Shown: positions 40,503 to 47,583 of the stretch, one piece after another
How positions within the stretch are numbered: the stretch's first letter is position 1
Layout: each line of letters begins with the position of its first letter
Source: a virus
IMG/VR virus record: IMGVR_UViG_3300042514_000757
Span: 19,783-83,782 of that record
Direction: 5' to 3' (one strand)
DNA: 64,000 nucleotides
Notes under the pieces: generated by a model
Seen by the model: the letters and a program-made list of their open reading frames with translations, nothing else
The model's database searches: none
Told to the model about the DNA's origin: nothing
Position numbers and translations under genes: made by a program

Positions 40503-41528
40503 TTATCTTACATGATGTCCCCCAAACATGTAACGCATTCCGTTCAGGATTTTTGCTCCGAAGGATCCGAGATTTCGTGAGTTAAATCTTTCAAAAAGGG
40601 CAGTAGTAATAACAGGAGCGGGAACCCCCAGATCCACAGCGGCAGAAACAGTCCAACGACCCTCACCACTGTCGGATACGCCTCCAGAGAACTGTTTAAG
40701 GCTACCATCCCTGCGTAGCACATCAGCAGTAAGATCGAGTAACCAAGACCCAACCACGCTACCACGACGCCATAACTCAGCAACCTCAGCAACGTCAATA
40801 TCATAGCAATAGGATTCTGGGTCTGCCATTGGAGCAACTTCAGCATCACCTTCTCTGACATATTGAGCACCCATATTAGCGTTCTTGATAATGTTAAATC
40901 CTTCTGCGTATGCCTGCATCATACCATACTCAATGCCATTGTGAACCATCTTTACAAAGTGTCCTGCACCTGGACCACCACAATGCAACCAACCAAACTC
41001 AGCAGAAGTTACATCCGAGTCAAACTGAGTCCTCTTGGCAGCACTGATTCCTGGGGCAAGTGCATCAAATATCTTTGCACAAGTGGCGACTGCAATATTT
41101 CCACCGCCAACCATAAGACAGTATCCACGATCCAAACCATAAACACCACCGCTAGTGCCACAATCAATATATTGGACACCAAGTTTTGCCAGACGTTCTG
41201 CTCTCTTCCGACTGTCCTTAAAATTGCTATTGCCATGATCAATAATAATATCTCCTTCACCACAATATCGTAGTAACTCATTGATCGTCTCCTCTACTGT
41301 TTCTGCTGGCACAACCATCTGAAAGATTCCTGGTTGTTGTCCATCTTTTTTTACTATCTTAACAAGATTTTCAATAGTAGTTGCAACTCCATTCACATAT
41401 CCTTTCTCATATGCTTCACTTGCCTTTTCATAATTCCTACGATAACCCCAGACTTCTATTCCTGCCTTCATCATACGACGAGACATTCCTTCACCCATGC
41501 GGCCCAGTCCGATCAATCCAACTCTCAT
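40503..41528 (-). CDS. gnd: 6-phosphogluconate dehydrogenase (decarboxylating)
   Basis: 341 aa from ATG 41528 (AGGA upstream; ATG overlaps the previous stop). NADP-binding 'MRVGLIGLGRMGEGMSRRM', catalytic region 'IDCGTSGGVYGLDRGYCLMVGG' and 'GPGAGHFVKMVHNGIEYGMMQ' with the Lys/Asn/Glu set of the family; length fits the short GntZ-like form. It yields NADPH and ribulose-5-phosphate; with CP12 it points to pentose-phosphate steering during infection. It is read from the psbA side. Confidence 0.94.
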   Translation of the reverse strand: MRVGLIGLGRMGEGMSRRMMKAGIEVWGYRRNYEKASEAYEKGYVNGVATTIENLVKIVKKDGQQPGIFQMVVPAETVEETINELLRYCGEGDIIIDHGNSNFKDSRKRAERLAKLGVQYIDCGTSGGVYGLDRGYCLMVGGGNIAVATCAKIFDALAPGISAAKRTQFDSDVTSAEFGWLHCGGPGAGHFVKMVHNGIEYGMMQAYAEGFNIIKNANMGAQYVREGDAEVAPMADPESYCYDIDVAEVAELWRRGSVVGSWLLDLTADVLRRDGSLKQFSGGVSDSGEGRWTVSAAVDLGVPAPVITTALFERFNSRNLGSFGAKILNGMRYMFGGHHVR

Positions 41529-41731
41529 TTTTCCCAATCCTCGTAAATTTTTCTGAAGTACATATCCACTTTTGTCAAACTATCTAAGTGAATGTCACAA
41601 ACATAATTATGATCATCACACCACTGAAGTGCAATAGCATGAAACTTTTCTTCACTTATGACTCTCTTTACACCATACAATCTGGCGAATGATGACATTA
41701 CAAAATGCCAACACTGATCTTGTGATTTCAT
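41525..41731 (-). CDS. Small protein between psbA and gnd
   Basis: 68 aa (MKSQDQCWHFVMSSFARLYG), ATG at 41731, stop overlapping the gnd ATG. Helical, with several Cys and Trp residues. No domain recognised. Confidence 0.65.
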   Translation of the reverse strand: MKSQDQCWHFVMSSFARLYGVKRVISEEKFHAIALQWCDDHNYVCDIHLDSLTKVDMYFRKIYEDWEK

Positions 41732-41792
41732 TTTTCTAACTAATTATAATGAGTTCTTTCTAAGATGTTATTTTCTGTTATGAATTGACAAC

Positions 41793-41817
41793 AAAAAAGG
41801 AGTCCCGAAGGACTCCT
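41793..41817 (-). terminator. psbA terminator
   Basis: Minus-strand AGGAGTCC/GGACTCCT stem with TTCG tetraloop and TTTTTT tail, 20 bases after the psbA stop. Confidence 0.93.
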
Positions 41818-41838
41818 AAGTTTACTATGAGTAAGAGA

Positions 41839-42918
41839 TCAACCGATTGCAGGTGCGGTGAGTGCCACAGGGGTCATCTCAGCAGCAGCAAGGTCAAGAG
41901 GGAAGTTGTGAGCATTACGTTCATGCATCACTTCCATACCCAGACCACCACGATTCAGGATGTCTGCCCAAGTAGGAATAACACGGTTCTGACTATCAAC
42001 AATCGACTGGTTAAAGTTGAAACCATTCAAGTTGAATGCCATAGTGCTAACGCCCAGAGCAGTAAACCAAATACCAACAACAGGCCAAGCAGCAAGGAAA
42101 AAGTGAAGACTGCGACTGTTGTTGAAGCTTGCATACTGGAAAATGAGTCGTCCAAAGTATCCATGAGCAGCGACAATGTTGTAGGTTTCTTCTTCTTGTC
42201 CGAACTTGTATCCATAGTTCTGGGACTCAGTTTCTGTCGTCTCACGTACAAGACTAGAGGTGACAAGAGATCCGTGCATAGCAGAGAAAAGAGAACCACC
42301 GAAGACACCAGCAACTCCCAACATGTGGAAAGGATGCATGAGAATGTTGTGTTCTGCCTGGAAAACAAGCATGTAGTTGAAAGTTCCCGAAATCCCCAGA
42401 GGCATTGCATCAGAGAAGGATCCTTGACCGAAGGGATAGACCAGGAACACTGCAGAAGCAGCAGCAACGGGTGCAGAGTAGGCAACACAAATCCAAGGAC
42501 GCATACCAAGTCGGTAAGAAAGTTCCCATTCGCGTCCCATGTAAGCATAGATACCGATCAGAAAGTGGAAGACGACCAGTTGGAATGGTCCACCATTATA
42601 TAGCCATTCATCAAGAGAAGCAGCTTCCCAGATGGGATAGAAGTGAAGACCGATAGCGTTGCTTGAAGGAACTACAGCACCAGAGATGATGTTGTTTCCG
42701 TACATTAGAGAACCCGCAACAGGTTCACGAATTCCATCGATATCGACGGGAGGTGCAGCAATGAAGGCAACGATGAAACAGATAGTAGCAGCGAGAAGGG
42801 TAGGAATCATCAGGGTTCCGAACCAACCGACATAAAGACGATTGTTGGTTGATGTTACCCACTCACAGAACTGTTCCCAAACATTACTTCCACCGCGTTG
42901 TGCGATAGTAGCAGTCAT
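41839..42918 (-). CDS. psbA: Photosystem II reaction centre protein D1
   Basis: 359 aa, full length, uninterrupted by an intron. All core features are present: '[20 protein letters not shown]', '[20 protein letters not shown]', '[20 protein letters not shown]', '[19 protein letters not shown]' and the C-terminal manganese region '[16 protein letters not shown]'. Residue 130 is Glu, the form linked in cyanobacteria to high-light D1. It replaces damaged host D1 so that photosynthesis continues during infection. It has both a consensus sigma70 promoter and a late promoter, and its own terminator. Confidence 0.98.
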   Translation of the reverse strand: MTATIAQRGGSNVWEQFCEWVTSTNNRLYVGWFGTLMIPTLLAATICFIVAFIAAPPVDIDGIREPVAGSLMYGNNIISGAVVPSSNAIGLHFYPIWEAASLDEWLYNGGPFQLVVFHFLIGIYAYMGREWELSYRLGMRPWICVAYSAPVAAASAVFLVYPFGQGSFSDAMPLGISGTFNYMLVFQAEHNILMHPFHMLGVAGVFGGSLFSAMHGSLVTSSLVRETTETESQNYGYKFGQEEETYNIVAAHGYFGRLIFQYASFNNSRSLHFFLAAWPVVGIWFTALGVSTMAFNLNGFNFNQSIVDSQNRVIPTWADILNRGGLGMEVMHERNAHNFPLDLAAAEMTPVALTAPAIG

Positions 42919-42976
42919 AGTTAGTACTCCGAGTAGTGGTTATGAATGTGAAGAAATGTTTCCATTCCTTAACACT

Positions 42977-43010
42977 TATTTATAATAGCATGGTCGGTTA
43001 ACCGTGTCAA
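42977..43010 (-). promoter_or_regulatory. Overlapping early (sigma70) and late promoters of psbA
   Basis: Minus strand TTGACA (43005-43010), 17-base spacer, TATTAT (42982-42987), with TGC before the -10. TATAAATA (42977-42984) overlaps the -10. The spacer contains the perfect palindrome CGGTTAACCG right after the -35, a possible operator. Confidence 0.85.
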
Positions 43011-43023
43011 GTGGTTCGGGCAA

Positions 43024-43051
43024 GAAAAAAGGAGTCCCTTGAGACTCCTTT
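43024..43051 (-). terminator. Terminator after peroxiredoxin
   Basis: Minus-strand AAAGGAGTC/GACTCCTTT stem, 6-base loop, T run. It insulates psbA from the prx transcript. Confidence 0.9.
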
Positions 43052-43055
43052 GAGA

Positions 43056-43565
43056 TTATGCGATACCAGTGAGACTAGTTAGATAATTCAACATAGTTTG
43101 AGGATCAGTAACTTCATACGGATCATCATCAGCGTTGTCTCGTTTATTGGGTTCTTCAAACACTTTAATGATATTTTGATTATCAATCAAAGCAGAATAC
43201 CGCCAAGACCTCATACCGAATCCCAGATTTGATTTATCAACTAGCATTCCCATTCCGTCAGTAAAATCTGCATTGCCATCAGCAACCAGTTTAACTTTCC
43301 GAACATTCAAATCTTTAGCCCAAGAGTTCATAACGAATGCATCATTTACACTGACACAATAGATGTCATCAATACCGTGCTTATTAAATTCATCAAACCT
43401 CTCTTCAAATGAAGGAAGTTGCTTAGTGCTACATGTGGGAGTGAAAGCACCAGGGAGAGAAAATACAATTACTTTTTTATTGGAAAAAAGTACACTAGAA
43501 TTTTTAGTGACAAATTCACCATCTTCTCTCAGAACAAAATTAACGTCAGGAATAATATCAATCAT
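43056..43565 (-). CDS. Peroxiredoxin (Prx5/type II-like)
   Basis: 169 aa. Peroxidatic Cys45 in 'FSLPGAFTPTCSTKQLPSF', with conserved Thr and a distant Arg in 'GFGMRSWRYSALID'. Type II peroxiredoxins reduce peroxides using glutathione/glutaredoxin; a phage Grx lies at 31859. Neighbours psbA and hli suggest protection of the photosystem against photo-oxidative damage. Start ATG 43565. Confidence 0.9.
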   Translation of the reverse strand: MIDIIPDVNFVLREDGEFVTKNSSVLFSNKKVIVFSLPGAFTPTCSTKQLPSFEERFDEFNKHGIDDIYCVSVNDAFVMNSWAKDLNVRKVKLVADGNADFTDGMGMLVDKSNLGFGMRSWRYSALIDNQNIIKVFEEPNKRDNADDDPYEVTDPQTMLNYLTSLTGIA

Positions 43566-43646
43566 ATGTTTGGGAAAGTTGATTCAAAGAATGGAATAGT
43601 AATACCAAAAAGGAAATGGTAGTAACTGTAAAAATTACTTCACCCA

Positions 43647-43856
43647 TCACCAGAGACCAGGAATGATTTGCCCAGTAAGAGCATAAGCACCGATAGCAGC
43701 AACGAAACCAAGCATGGCAAGACGGCCATTCAGTTTTTCAGCGCGTTCGTTATGAGTTTCAAATTCGTGATTTTGCATGTCTTCCTCCGTAATGTACATA
43801 GTGGGTTCTTTGGCAAACATATTTTGTTGACCAAATTCATTGGTAGTAACCGTCAT
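43647..43856 (-). CDS. hli: High-light-inducible protein
   Basis: 69 aa. One transmembrane helix with the chlorophyll-binding motif 'NERAEKLNGRLAMLGFVAA' (residues 36-54). The N-terminal ~25 residues are phage-type extension. It dissipates excess excitation around photosystem II. Strong sigma70 promoter at 43879-43908; probably cotranscribed with the peroxiredoxin. Confidence 0.95.
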   Translation of the reverse strand: MTVTTNEFGQQNMFAKEPTMYITEEDMQNHEFETHNERAEKLNGRLAMLGFVAAIGAYALTGQIIPGLW

Positions 43857-43878
43857 GTTAAGTTTTATAACAGTCTAC

Positions 43879-43908
43879 ATTATATAGTCTTCAGTCAAGA
43901 TTTGTCAA
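43879..43908 (-). promoter_or_regulatory. Sigma70 promoter of hli
   Basis: Minus strand TTGACA, 18-base spacer, TATAAT. It overlaps the end of the upstream 81-aa gene. Confidence 0.8.
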
Positions 43909-44136
43909 GACTTCCTTGACCAGATTGATGACTGGTTGTTGGCGATCGTATCCTTTGAGACTACCACGTTTCATGATAGGTTCTCCATTCAGGGGAGAGG
44001 GTTCATAGACCTCATATTCATAATTGTGTTTTGTAGTAAGACCCTTACCAGTGGCATTCCAGATACGAATCTCTGCAAGTTGTTTGCCTCCGATAGTCAT
44101 ACCGTAGGGTTCAAGTTCAACTTTAACGCGAAGCAT
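43891..44136 (-). CDS. Small beta-rich protein, unknown function
   Basis: 81 aa, ATG at 44136, two bases after the upstream stop. 'MLRVKVELEPYGMTIGGKQL' and 'IRIWNATGKGLTTKHNYEYE' suggest a small beta fold. No family recognised. Confidence 0.65.
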   Translation of the reverse strand: MLRVKVELEPYGMTIGGKQLAEIRIWNATGKGLTTKHNYEYEVYEPSPLNGEPIMKRGSLKGYDRQQPVINLVKEVLTNLD

Positions 44137-44138
44137 AA

Positions 44139-44345
44139 TTAATCTCTTGGTTTAGGTTTGCTACATTCAATACAGTAGTAGGAGAACCCACTACGAAAAC
44201 ACTTTACCACTTGGTAGTGGTCCTTGTCAAGGGGTTTCTCGGTGTGGCACTTGGAGCACTGTCTAGTCCCACCACCAGCAGAGGTTTGTGAGGGTGGTGA
44301 GAAACTGCTCATGATAGACCGTGCGGCTTGGATTAGGTTTACCAT
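44139..44345 (-). CDS. Small zinc-finger-like protein
   Basis: 68 aa from ATG 44345, or 57 aa from ATG 44312. Two CxxC pairs (CSKC near residue 30 and CIEC near 59), spaced as in a treble-clef or zinc-ribbon fold. The start overlaps the upstream gene. It may bind nucleic acid; partner unknown. Confidence 0.65.
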   Translation of the reverse strand: MVNLIQAARSIMSSFSPPSQTSAGGGTRQCSKCHTEKPLDKDHYQVVKCFRSGFSYYCIECSKPKPRD

Positions 44346-44838
44346 CTTTCATGTCTTGGAGATACTGGATTATACCACGAACTACTGGGGTATCTTGGAA
44401 GTATTCGTGCATTCGGTAACAATCGAACTTCTCAATGTATTCTACGAAATCATGTAGAGGATCCGTGTTACGACGGTATCCCCAGATGAATACATCTTCA
44501 TCTTTGATGCCTTCTTTGTTGACGATATCAAGTTTAACAAACTTTTCTCCGTCTTCATTTACTTCTTCTTTTTCTCTATCAAACTTGAAGTGAAGACCAT
44601 CATAATACTTTTCATGTAGTTCCTCGTCTGGTGCTACACGAACTCGCTCATTCTTTGCCATGATATATTCCATGCGACCTTTCGCATCCTCGTTAGTCAA
44701 ACGGAATACAATGTTGCCGATGTAATAATCTACAGGACCACCGTAGAGGTGAGAAGATTCTCGTTTTCTGAATGAGAGATGAGTAATCTCAAATCCAGGG
44801 TCTTCGTGTTCAGTTTCAACTAATCCTTGAGAAATCAT
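44263..44838 (-). CDS. Hypothetical protein with Trp-rich C-terminus
   Basis: 191 aa from ATG 44838 (MISQGLVETEHEDPGFEITH); the upstream TTG in frame is unlikely. Charged mixed alpha/beta protein ending 'LTNLCWWWD'. No family recognised. Its 3' end overlaps the zinc-finger-like gene by about 80 bases. Confidence 0.65.
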   Translation of the reverse strand: MISQGLVETEHEDPGFEITHLSFRKRESSHLYGGPVDYYIGNIVFRLTNEDAKGRMEYIMAKNERVRVAPDEELHEKYYDGLHFKFDREKEEVNEDGEKFVKLDIVNKEGIKDEDVFIWGYRRNTDPLHDFVEYIEKFDCYRMHEYFQDTPVVRGIIQYLQDMKDGKPNPSRTVYHEQFLTTLTNLCWWWD

Positions 44839-44840
44839 AA

Positions 44841-45059
44841 TCAATACCTAGAAGGAATGTCATCATAATGATCCAAATCTTTGCCGTGCTTGATGTGCTC
44901 CTTGCGAAGTTTTTTCAAATCTTTCATCATATCTTTGATTTGTTTGTATGCTTCATCAGCAGTGATCTTATTTCCGATTTCCAAACCAACAATAAGATCT
45001 ACCTTATCACCGAATCTAGCAAGTGCTCTTTCAAATTCAGTAAGCGATTCGTAACCCAT
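44841..45059 (-). CDS. Small helical protein, unknown function
   Basis: 72 aa from ATG 45059, GGAGG upstream (MGYESLTEFERALARFGDKV). Helical with a basic C-terminus (KKLRKEHIKHGKDL). Follows tRNA-Ile. No domain recognised. Confidence 0.65.
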   Translation of the reverse strand: MGYESLTEFERALARFGDKVDLIVGLEIGNKITADEAYKQIKDMMKDLKKLRKEHIKHGKDLDHYDDIPSRY

Positions 45060-45079
45060 AATAACCTCCATTTGTTTCA

Positions 45080-45151
45080 TAGGACTACTGGGAGTTGAAC
45101 CCAGACTAACCCGTTATAAGCAGGCCGCTCTAACCATTAAGCTATAGTCCC
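45080..45151 (-). tRNA. tRNA-Ile (UAU)
   Basis: Acceptor GGGACTA/TAGTCCT, anticodon loop CTTATAA (UAU, codon AUA), T-loop TTCAACT. Confidence 0.88.
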
Positions 45152-45322
45152 CTAATGTATTTGTTGACTTAGCATGTATTCTACTGTGTTAGCAATGTCG
45201 TTCATTGCATCACGTAGATCAGGTCTTTGACCCGATTCTTGTTTAATTATAGGACGATGATTATCCGTAAGGGTCCATCTCCATTGTTGCATGGATTCGG
45301 AGTACCAAAGCTTAATGTTCAT
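45152..45322 (-). CDS. Small protein of 56 aa
   Basis: MNIKLWYSESMQQWRWTLTD..., ATG overlapping the upstream stop; the TAG abuts tRNA-Ile. 'WYSESMQQWRWTLTD' loosely resembles DUF1508/YegP-type beta strands. Function unknown. Confidence 0.6.
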   Translation of the reverse strand: MNIKLWYSESMQQWRWTLTDNHRPIIKQESGQRPDLRDAMNDIANTVEYMLSQQIH

Positions 45323-45467
45323 TCTTTTGGTACTCCAGTCGTATCCAATTAATCAGTGCATTAACTTCCATCCTTTTCTCTTCGGAGAAGTCTGAACTTT
45401 TATTGAAAAGATAAAAATCTAATGCTTCAATAGCAAGATCTCTATCTTTCTGTGATATGAGTGACAT
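45312..45467 (-). CDS. Small protein of 51 aa
   Basis: From ATG 45467 with AAGGGA upstream (MSLISQKDRDLAIEALDFYL). Helical. Lies between tRNA-Gly and tRNA-Ile and overlaps the start of the next small gene. Function unknown. Confidence 0.6.
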   Translation of the reverse strand: MSLISQKDRDLAIEALDFYLFNKSSDFSEEKRMEVNALINWIRLEYQKNEH

Positions 45468-45488
45468 AATAAATCCCTTACGATGGGA

Positions 45489-45560
45489 AGCGAAATAGGG
45501 GACTCGAACCCCTGACATCTAACTTGGAAGGATAGCGTTCTACCACTGAACTAATTTCGC
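45489..45560 (-). tRNA. tRNA-Gly (UCC)
   Basis: Acceptor GCGAAAT/ATTTCGC, anticodon loop CTTCCAA (UCC, codon GGA), T-loop TTCGAGT. Confidence 0.92.
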
Positions 45561-45577
45561 ATTTGGATAATATATCC

Positions 45578-45651
45578 AACTCCCCCACCTCGATTCGAAC
45601 GAGGAACCTTAGAGTTAACAGCTCTCTGCTCTGCCGTTGAGCTATAGGGGA
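45578..45651 (-). tRNA. tRNA-Asn (GUU)
   Basis: Acceptor TCCCCTA/TGGGGGA, anticodon loop CTGTTAA (GUU, codons AAC/AAU), T-loop TTCGAAT. Confidence 0.93.
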
Positions 45652-45693
45652 ATGATTGGTCTCCTTCTAGGCTATGTGCCTAGCGAGTACCAA

Positions 45694-45775
45694 TGTCGGT
45701 AAGAGGACTTGAACCTCCACGAATTACTTCACTGGAACCTAAACCCAGCGCGTCTACCAATTCCGCCATACCGAC
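45694..45775 (-). tRNA. tRNA-Leu (UAG)
   Basis: 82 nt with a long variable arm, acceptor GTCGGTA/TACCGAC, anticodon loop TTTAGGT (UAG, codon CUA), T-loop TTCAAGT. Confidence 0.94.
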
Positions 45776-45778
45776 TTG

Positions 45779-45850
45779 TTCTCTGTCTAGGAATCGAACC
45801 CAGTTTCCATGTGTGTTGTCCACCCGTCCTTACCAATAGACTACCAGAGG
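45779..45850 (-). pseudogene. Degenerate tRNA-like sequence
   Basis: Has a normal D-arm (GTCT...GGAC) and T-arm (CTGGG TTCGATT CCTAG), but the acceptor has mismatches at 1:72 and 7:66. The anticodon arm (GGGTG GACAACA CACAT) pairs poorly and lacks U33, so no anticodon can be assigned. It lies inside an otherwise intact tRNA array. Confidence 0.65.
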
Positions 45851-45854
45851 TTGG

Positions 45855-45926
45855 GAGCGGGAGTTGGAATTGAACCAACTACCTGGAGATTATGAGACTC
45901 CTGTGCAACCGTTACACTTCCCCGCT
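45855..45926 (-). tRNA. tRNA-Met or Ile2 (CAU)
   Basis: Acceptor AGCGGGG/TCCCGCT, anticodon loop CTCATAA (CAU), T-loop TTCAATT. First gene after the array promoter. Confidence 0.88.
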
Positions 45927-45937
45927 TTGTTCCCTCC

Positions 45938-45966
45938 ATTATATAGGAGGGAATGGAGGATGTCAA
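45938..45966 (-). promoter_or_regulatory. Consensus sigma70 promoter of the tRNA array
   Basis: Minus strand TTGACA, 17-base spacer, TATAAT: a perfect consensus. CCTCCATT in the spacer is inversely repeated as AATGGAGG at the -10, a possible operator. Confidence 0.9.
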
Positions 45967-46172
45967 CCCTCCACGCTTGGCTCGCCACTTGCCCTTTGAC
46001 TGGAGGCAAGAAACCAGGCGGAGAAAGAATTCCCCATCCGCACCACTTACTTTTTAAAGGAAAAGCAAGAAACCTGAGGGGGTATCCCGACCAGTGCTGT
46101 TAACGTCCATCCGTGACGAATGAGGGTCAATTGACTCCACCAGTACTTTTAAAGTCTCTCCGTGACTAGACA
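45967..46172. repeat. Non-coding spacer with two pairs of imperfect repeats
   Basis: No gene is visible in these ~206 bases. GCAAGAAACC occurs at 46006 and 46065; a ~31-base unit starting ACCAGT and ending TCCGTGAC(G/T)A occurs at about 46090 and 46139 with roughly three quarters identity. It may be relics of tRNA genes or a small RNA region. Confidence 0.5.
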
Positions 46173-46463
46173 TTAGAATTTAATAATGTCTTCTGCCATT
46201 CCACCTCTAACTCCGCTATTGATATAGTTATAAGGAATCTCATCCACTCCATAATCGTATCCATAATTGAATAGAATACTGTCTCCTTCTGTTTCCCTAG
46301 TAACTTTAACGAAACGAGAATTGGTTGTCCAACCCTTAACACGCTCTAGAGTTTCTGTGATTTGTCGAAGAAGATATGGATCTTCATTCTTAGCGCCAAG
46401 ACTAAGTGCTTCTCGCAATGCATCTTGAGCACGTTCGAGTTGGTATTTAACGGAATCAGTCAT
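46173..46463 (-). CDS. Small protein, unknown function
   Basis: 96 aa from the third of three consecutive ATGs (46463), with AAAGGAG at the right distance (MTDSVKYQLERAQDALREAL). N-terminal helix, then 'VKVTRETEGDSILFNYGYDY'. Overlaps the upstream stop. No family recognised. Confidence 0.65.
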   Translation of the reverse strand: MTDSVKYQLERAQDALREALSLGAKNEDPYLLRQITETLERVKGWTTNSRFVKVTRETEGDSILFNYGYDYGVDEIPYNYINSGVRGGMAEDIIKF

Positions 46464-46701
46464 CATCATCTCCTTTAATGTAACATGGAACCCGATCAGG
46501 ATCCAACCATTTAGTATACTCAAAATCTTCTATGGCAAGAAAAAGTTGAGTTTCATTGTCACAGAGATACATGTCTCTGTATTTACCAGTGTAGGAATCA
46601 ACTTTCTGAATCCTACAATCGGGTTTCCCATTAACCTCTAGTGTTCCAACTTGAACATAGCGGTAGGGAAACCGCTCCATAACAACAGTGGGTTTCTTCA
46701 T
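46456..46701 (-). CDS. Small protein with Asp tail
   Basis: 81 aa, ATG at 46701, about 20 bases after tRNA-Arg. 'MERFPYRYVQVGTLEVNGKP' suggests a small beta domain; ends IKGDDDD. No family recognised. Confidence 0.65.
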   Translation of the reverse strand: MKKPTVVMERFPYRYVQVGTLEVNGKPDCRIQKVDSYTGKYRDMYLCDNETQLFLAIEDFEYTKWLDPDRVPCYIKGDDDD

Positions 46702-46719
46702 AATGAATAGTTCAAAAGG

Positions 46720-46793
46720 CGTCTCAGGAGGGACTTGAACCCCCGACCAACTGCTTAGAAGGCAGATGCTCTATCCAACTGAGCTACTGAGAC
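46720..46793 (-). tRNA. tRNA-Arg (UCU)
   Basis: Acceptor GTCTCAG/CTGAGAC, anticodon loop CTTCTAA (UCU, codon AGA), T-loop TTCAAGT. Confidence 0.94.
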
Positions 46794-46801
46794 ATTCTAC
46801 A

Positions 46802-46954
46802 TCAAGCAGGGGTTTTTTGCAACTGCTTGATCTGATCAGCGATTTCTTTTGCTTCGCTGAGGCGTCCTTCACTTGCGAGAGAGTGAAGTTGGTCAATTAG
46901 AGCTTCTACAGTTTTGTCCATAACAGTTTTGTAATCGTTCATGAAATCAACCAC
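46802..46954 (-). CDS. Small coiled-coil protein of 50 aa
   Basis: GTG start at 46954 preceded by AAGGAGG (VVDFMNDYKTVMDKTVEALI). Helical, ends QIKQLQKTPA. Driven by the sigma70-like promoter at 46980-47008. Function unknown. Confidence 0.6.
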   Translation of the reverse strand: MVDFMNDYKTVMDKTVEALIDQLHSLASEGRLSEAKEIADQIKQLQKTPA

Positions 46955-46979
46955 TTGGACCTCCTTGACTGACTTATAT

Positions 46980-47008
46980 AGGATAGCATGGGTAGGGCGC
47001 CCTGTCAA
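46980..47008 (-). promoter_or_regulatory. Sigma70-like promoter with palindromic spacer
   Basis: Minus strand TTGACA, 17-base spacer ending TGC, TATCCT. The spacer starts with the palindrome GGGCGCCC directly after the -35, as in the psbA promoter. Confidence 0.75.
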
Positions 47009-47436
47009 GCCCCCTTGAAGTAGTCTTTTCGCATGTACCTTCCCAAGATATTAGAGTTATAATACTTAGGAATTCCATCGACAAGAGACTCTGATAGTAC
47101 ATTATTTAGAAACAATTGTTTAGTTTCTTCAAAATTGCACATACCTTTTGTAGTATGTAGCGATAGAATCTCTCTAGAAAAGTAAAGTTTACCGTACTTC
47201 TTGATATCCTCTTTTAGTTCTGGACATGATCCATAATAATTTTTCCAATCAGATTCTTGTTTAACTCTTCTTTTCTTACCAGGTGGAGTTCTATAACTCC
47301 AGAAGTATTTTCTACCTATGTAAGATCTTCCAGTTTTAATGGATTCTATTCGATAAACAAAACCGAAGTAATCTTCTATCTGATCTGAAGTAAAAGGTGC
47401 TGCATCATATATCCATGGGTTCTCATAATCTAACAT
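47005..47436 (-). CDS. GIY-YIG-like endonuclease
   Basis: 143 aa, ATG at 47436. 'FGFVYRIESIKTGRSYIGRK' aligns with the GIY-YIG core (GxVY...YIGxx), followed by Arg/Lys-rich 'PPGKKRRVKQESDW', 'YYGSCPELKEDI' and a Glu-containing helix ('CNFEETKQLFLNNVL'). It may degrade host DNA like T4 endonuclease II or be a free-standing mobile nuclease. Served by both a sigma70-like and a late promoter. Confidence 0.75.
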   Translation of the reverse strand: MLDYENPWIYDAAPFTSDQIEDYFGFVYRIESIKTGRSYIGRKYFWSYRTPPGKKRRVKQESDWKNYYGSCPELKEDIKKYGKLYFSREILSLHTTKGMCNFEETKQLFLNNVLSESLVDGIPKYYNSNILGRYMRKDYFKGA

Positions 47437-47461
47437 TAAATAACCTCTAATCTCTTAGAGG

Positions 47462-47469
47462 TATTTATA
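47462..47469 (-). promoter_or_regulatory. T4-type late promoter for the GIY-YIG gene
   Basis: Minus-strand TATAAATA about 26 bases upstream of the ATG at 47436. Confidence 0.7.
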
Positions 47470-47496
47470 GAGTATGTCTTGAACCCTCACAGAGTT

Positions 47497-47525
47497 ATTT
47501 TACAGGGAAAAAAAGGGGTTGTCAA
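47497..47525 (-). promoter_or_regulatory. Sigma70-like promoter embedded in the endolysin terminator
   Basis: Minus strand TTGACA (47520-47525), 17-base spacer, TAAAAT (47497-47502). The -35 is part of the 3' arm of the terminator stem and the T-run forms the spacer. Confidence 0.6.
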
Positions 47526-47548
47526 GTGGTCTTTGTCACCCGACAACC
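47510..47548 (-). terminator. Endolysin terminator
   Basis: Minus-strand 12-bp stem GGTTGTCGGGTG/CACTTGACAACC (two G-U pairs), 8-base loop, then CCTTTTTTT. Confidence 0.8.
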
Positions 47549-47583
47549 TTGCGACGACGATATTTGGGTTACCCCGAATCTAT

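Noticed and set aside
41839-42918. Group I intron in psbA, as in some cyanophages
   Set aside because: The 359-codon frame is continuous with full-length D1.
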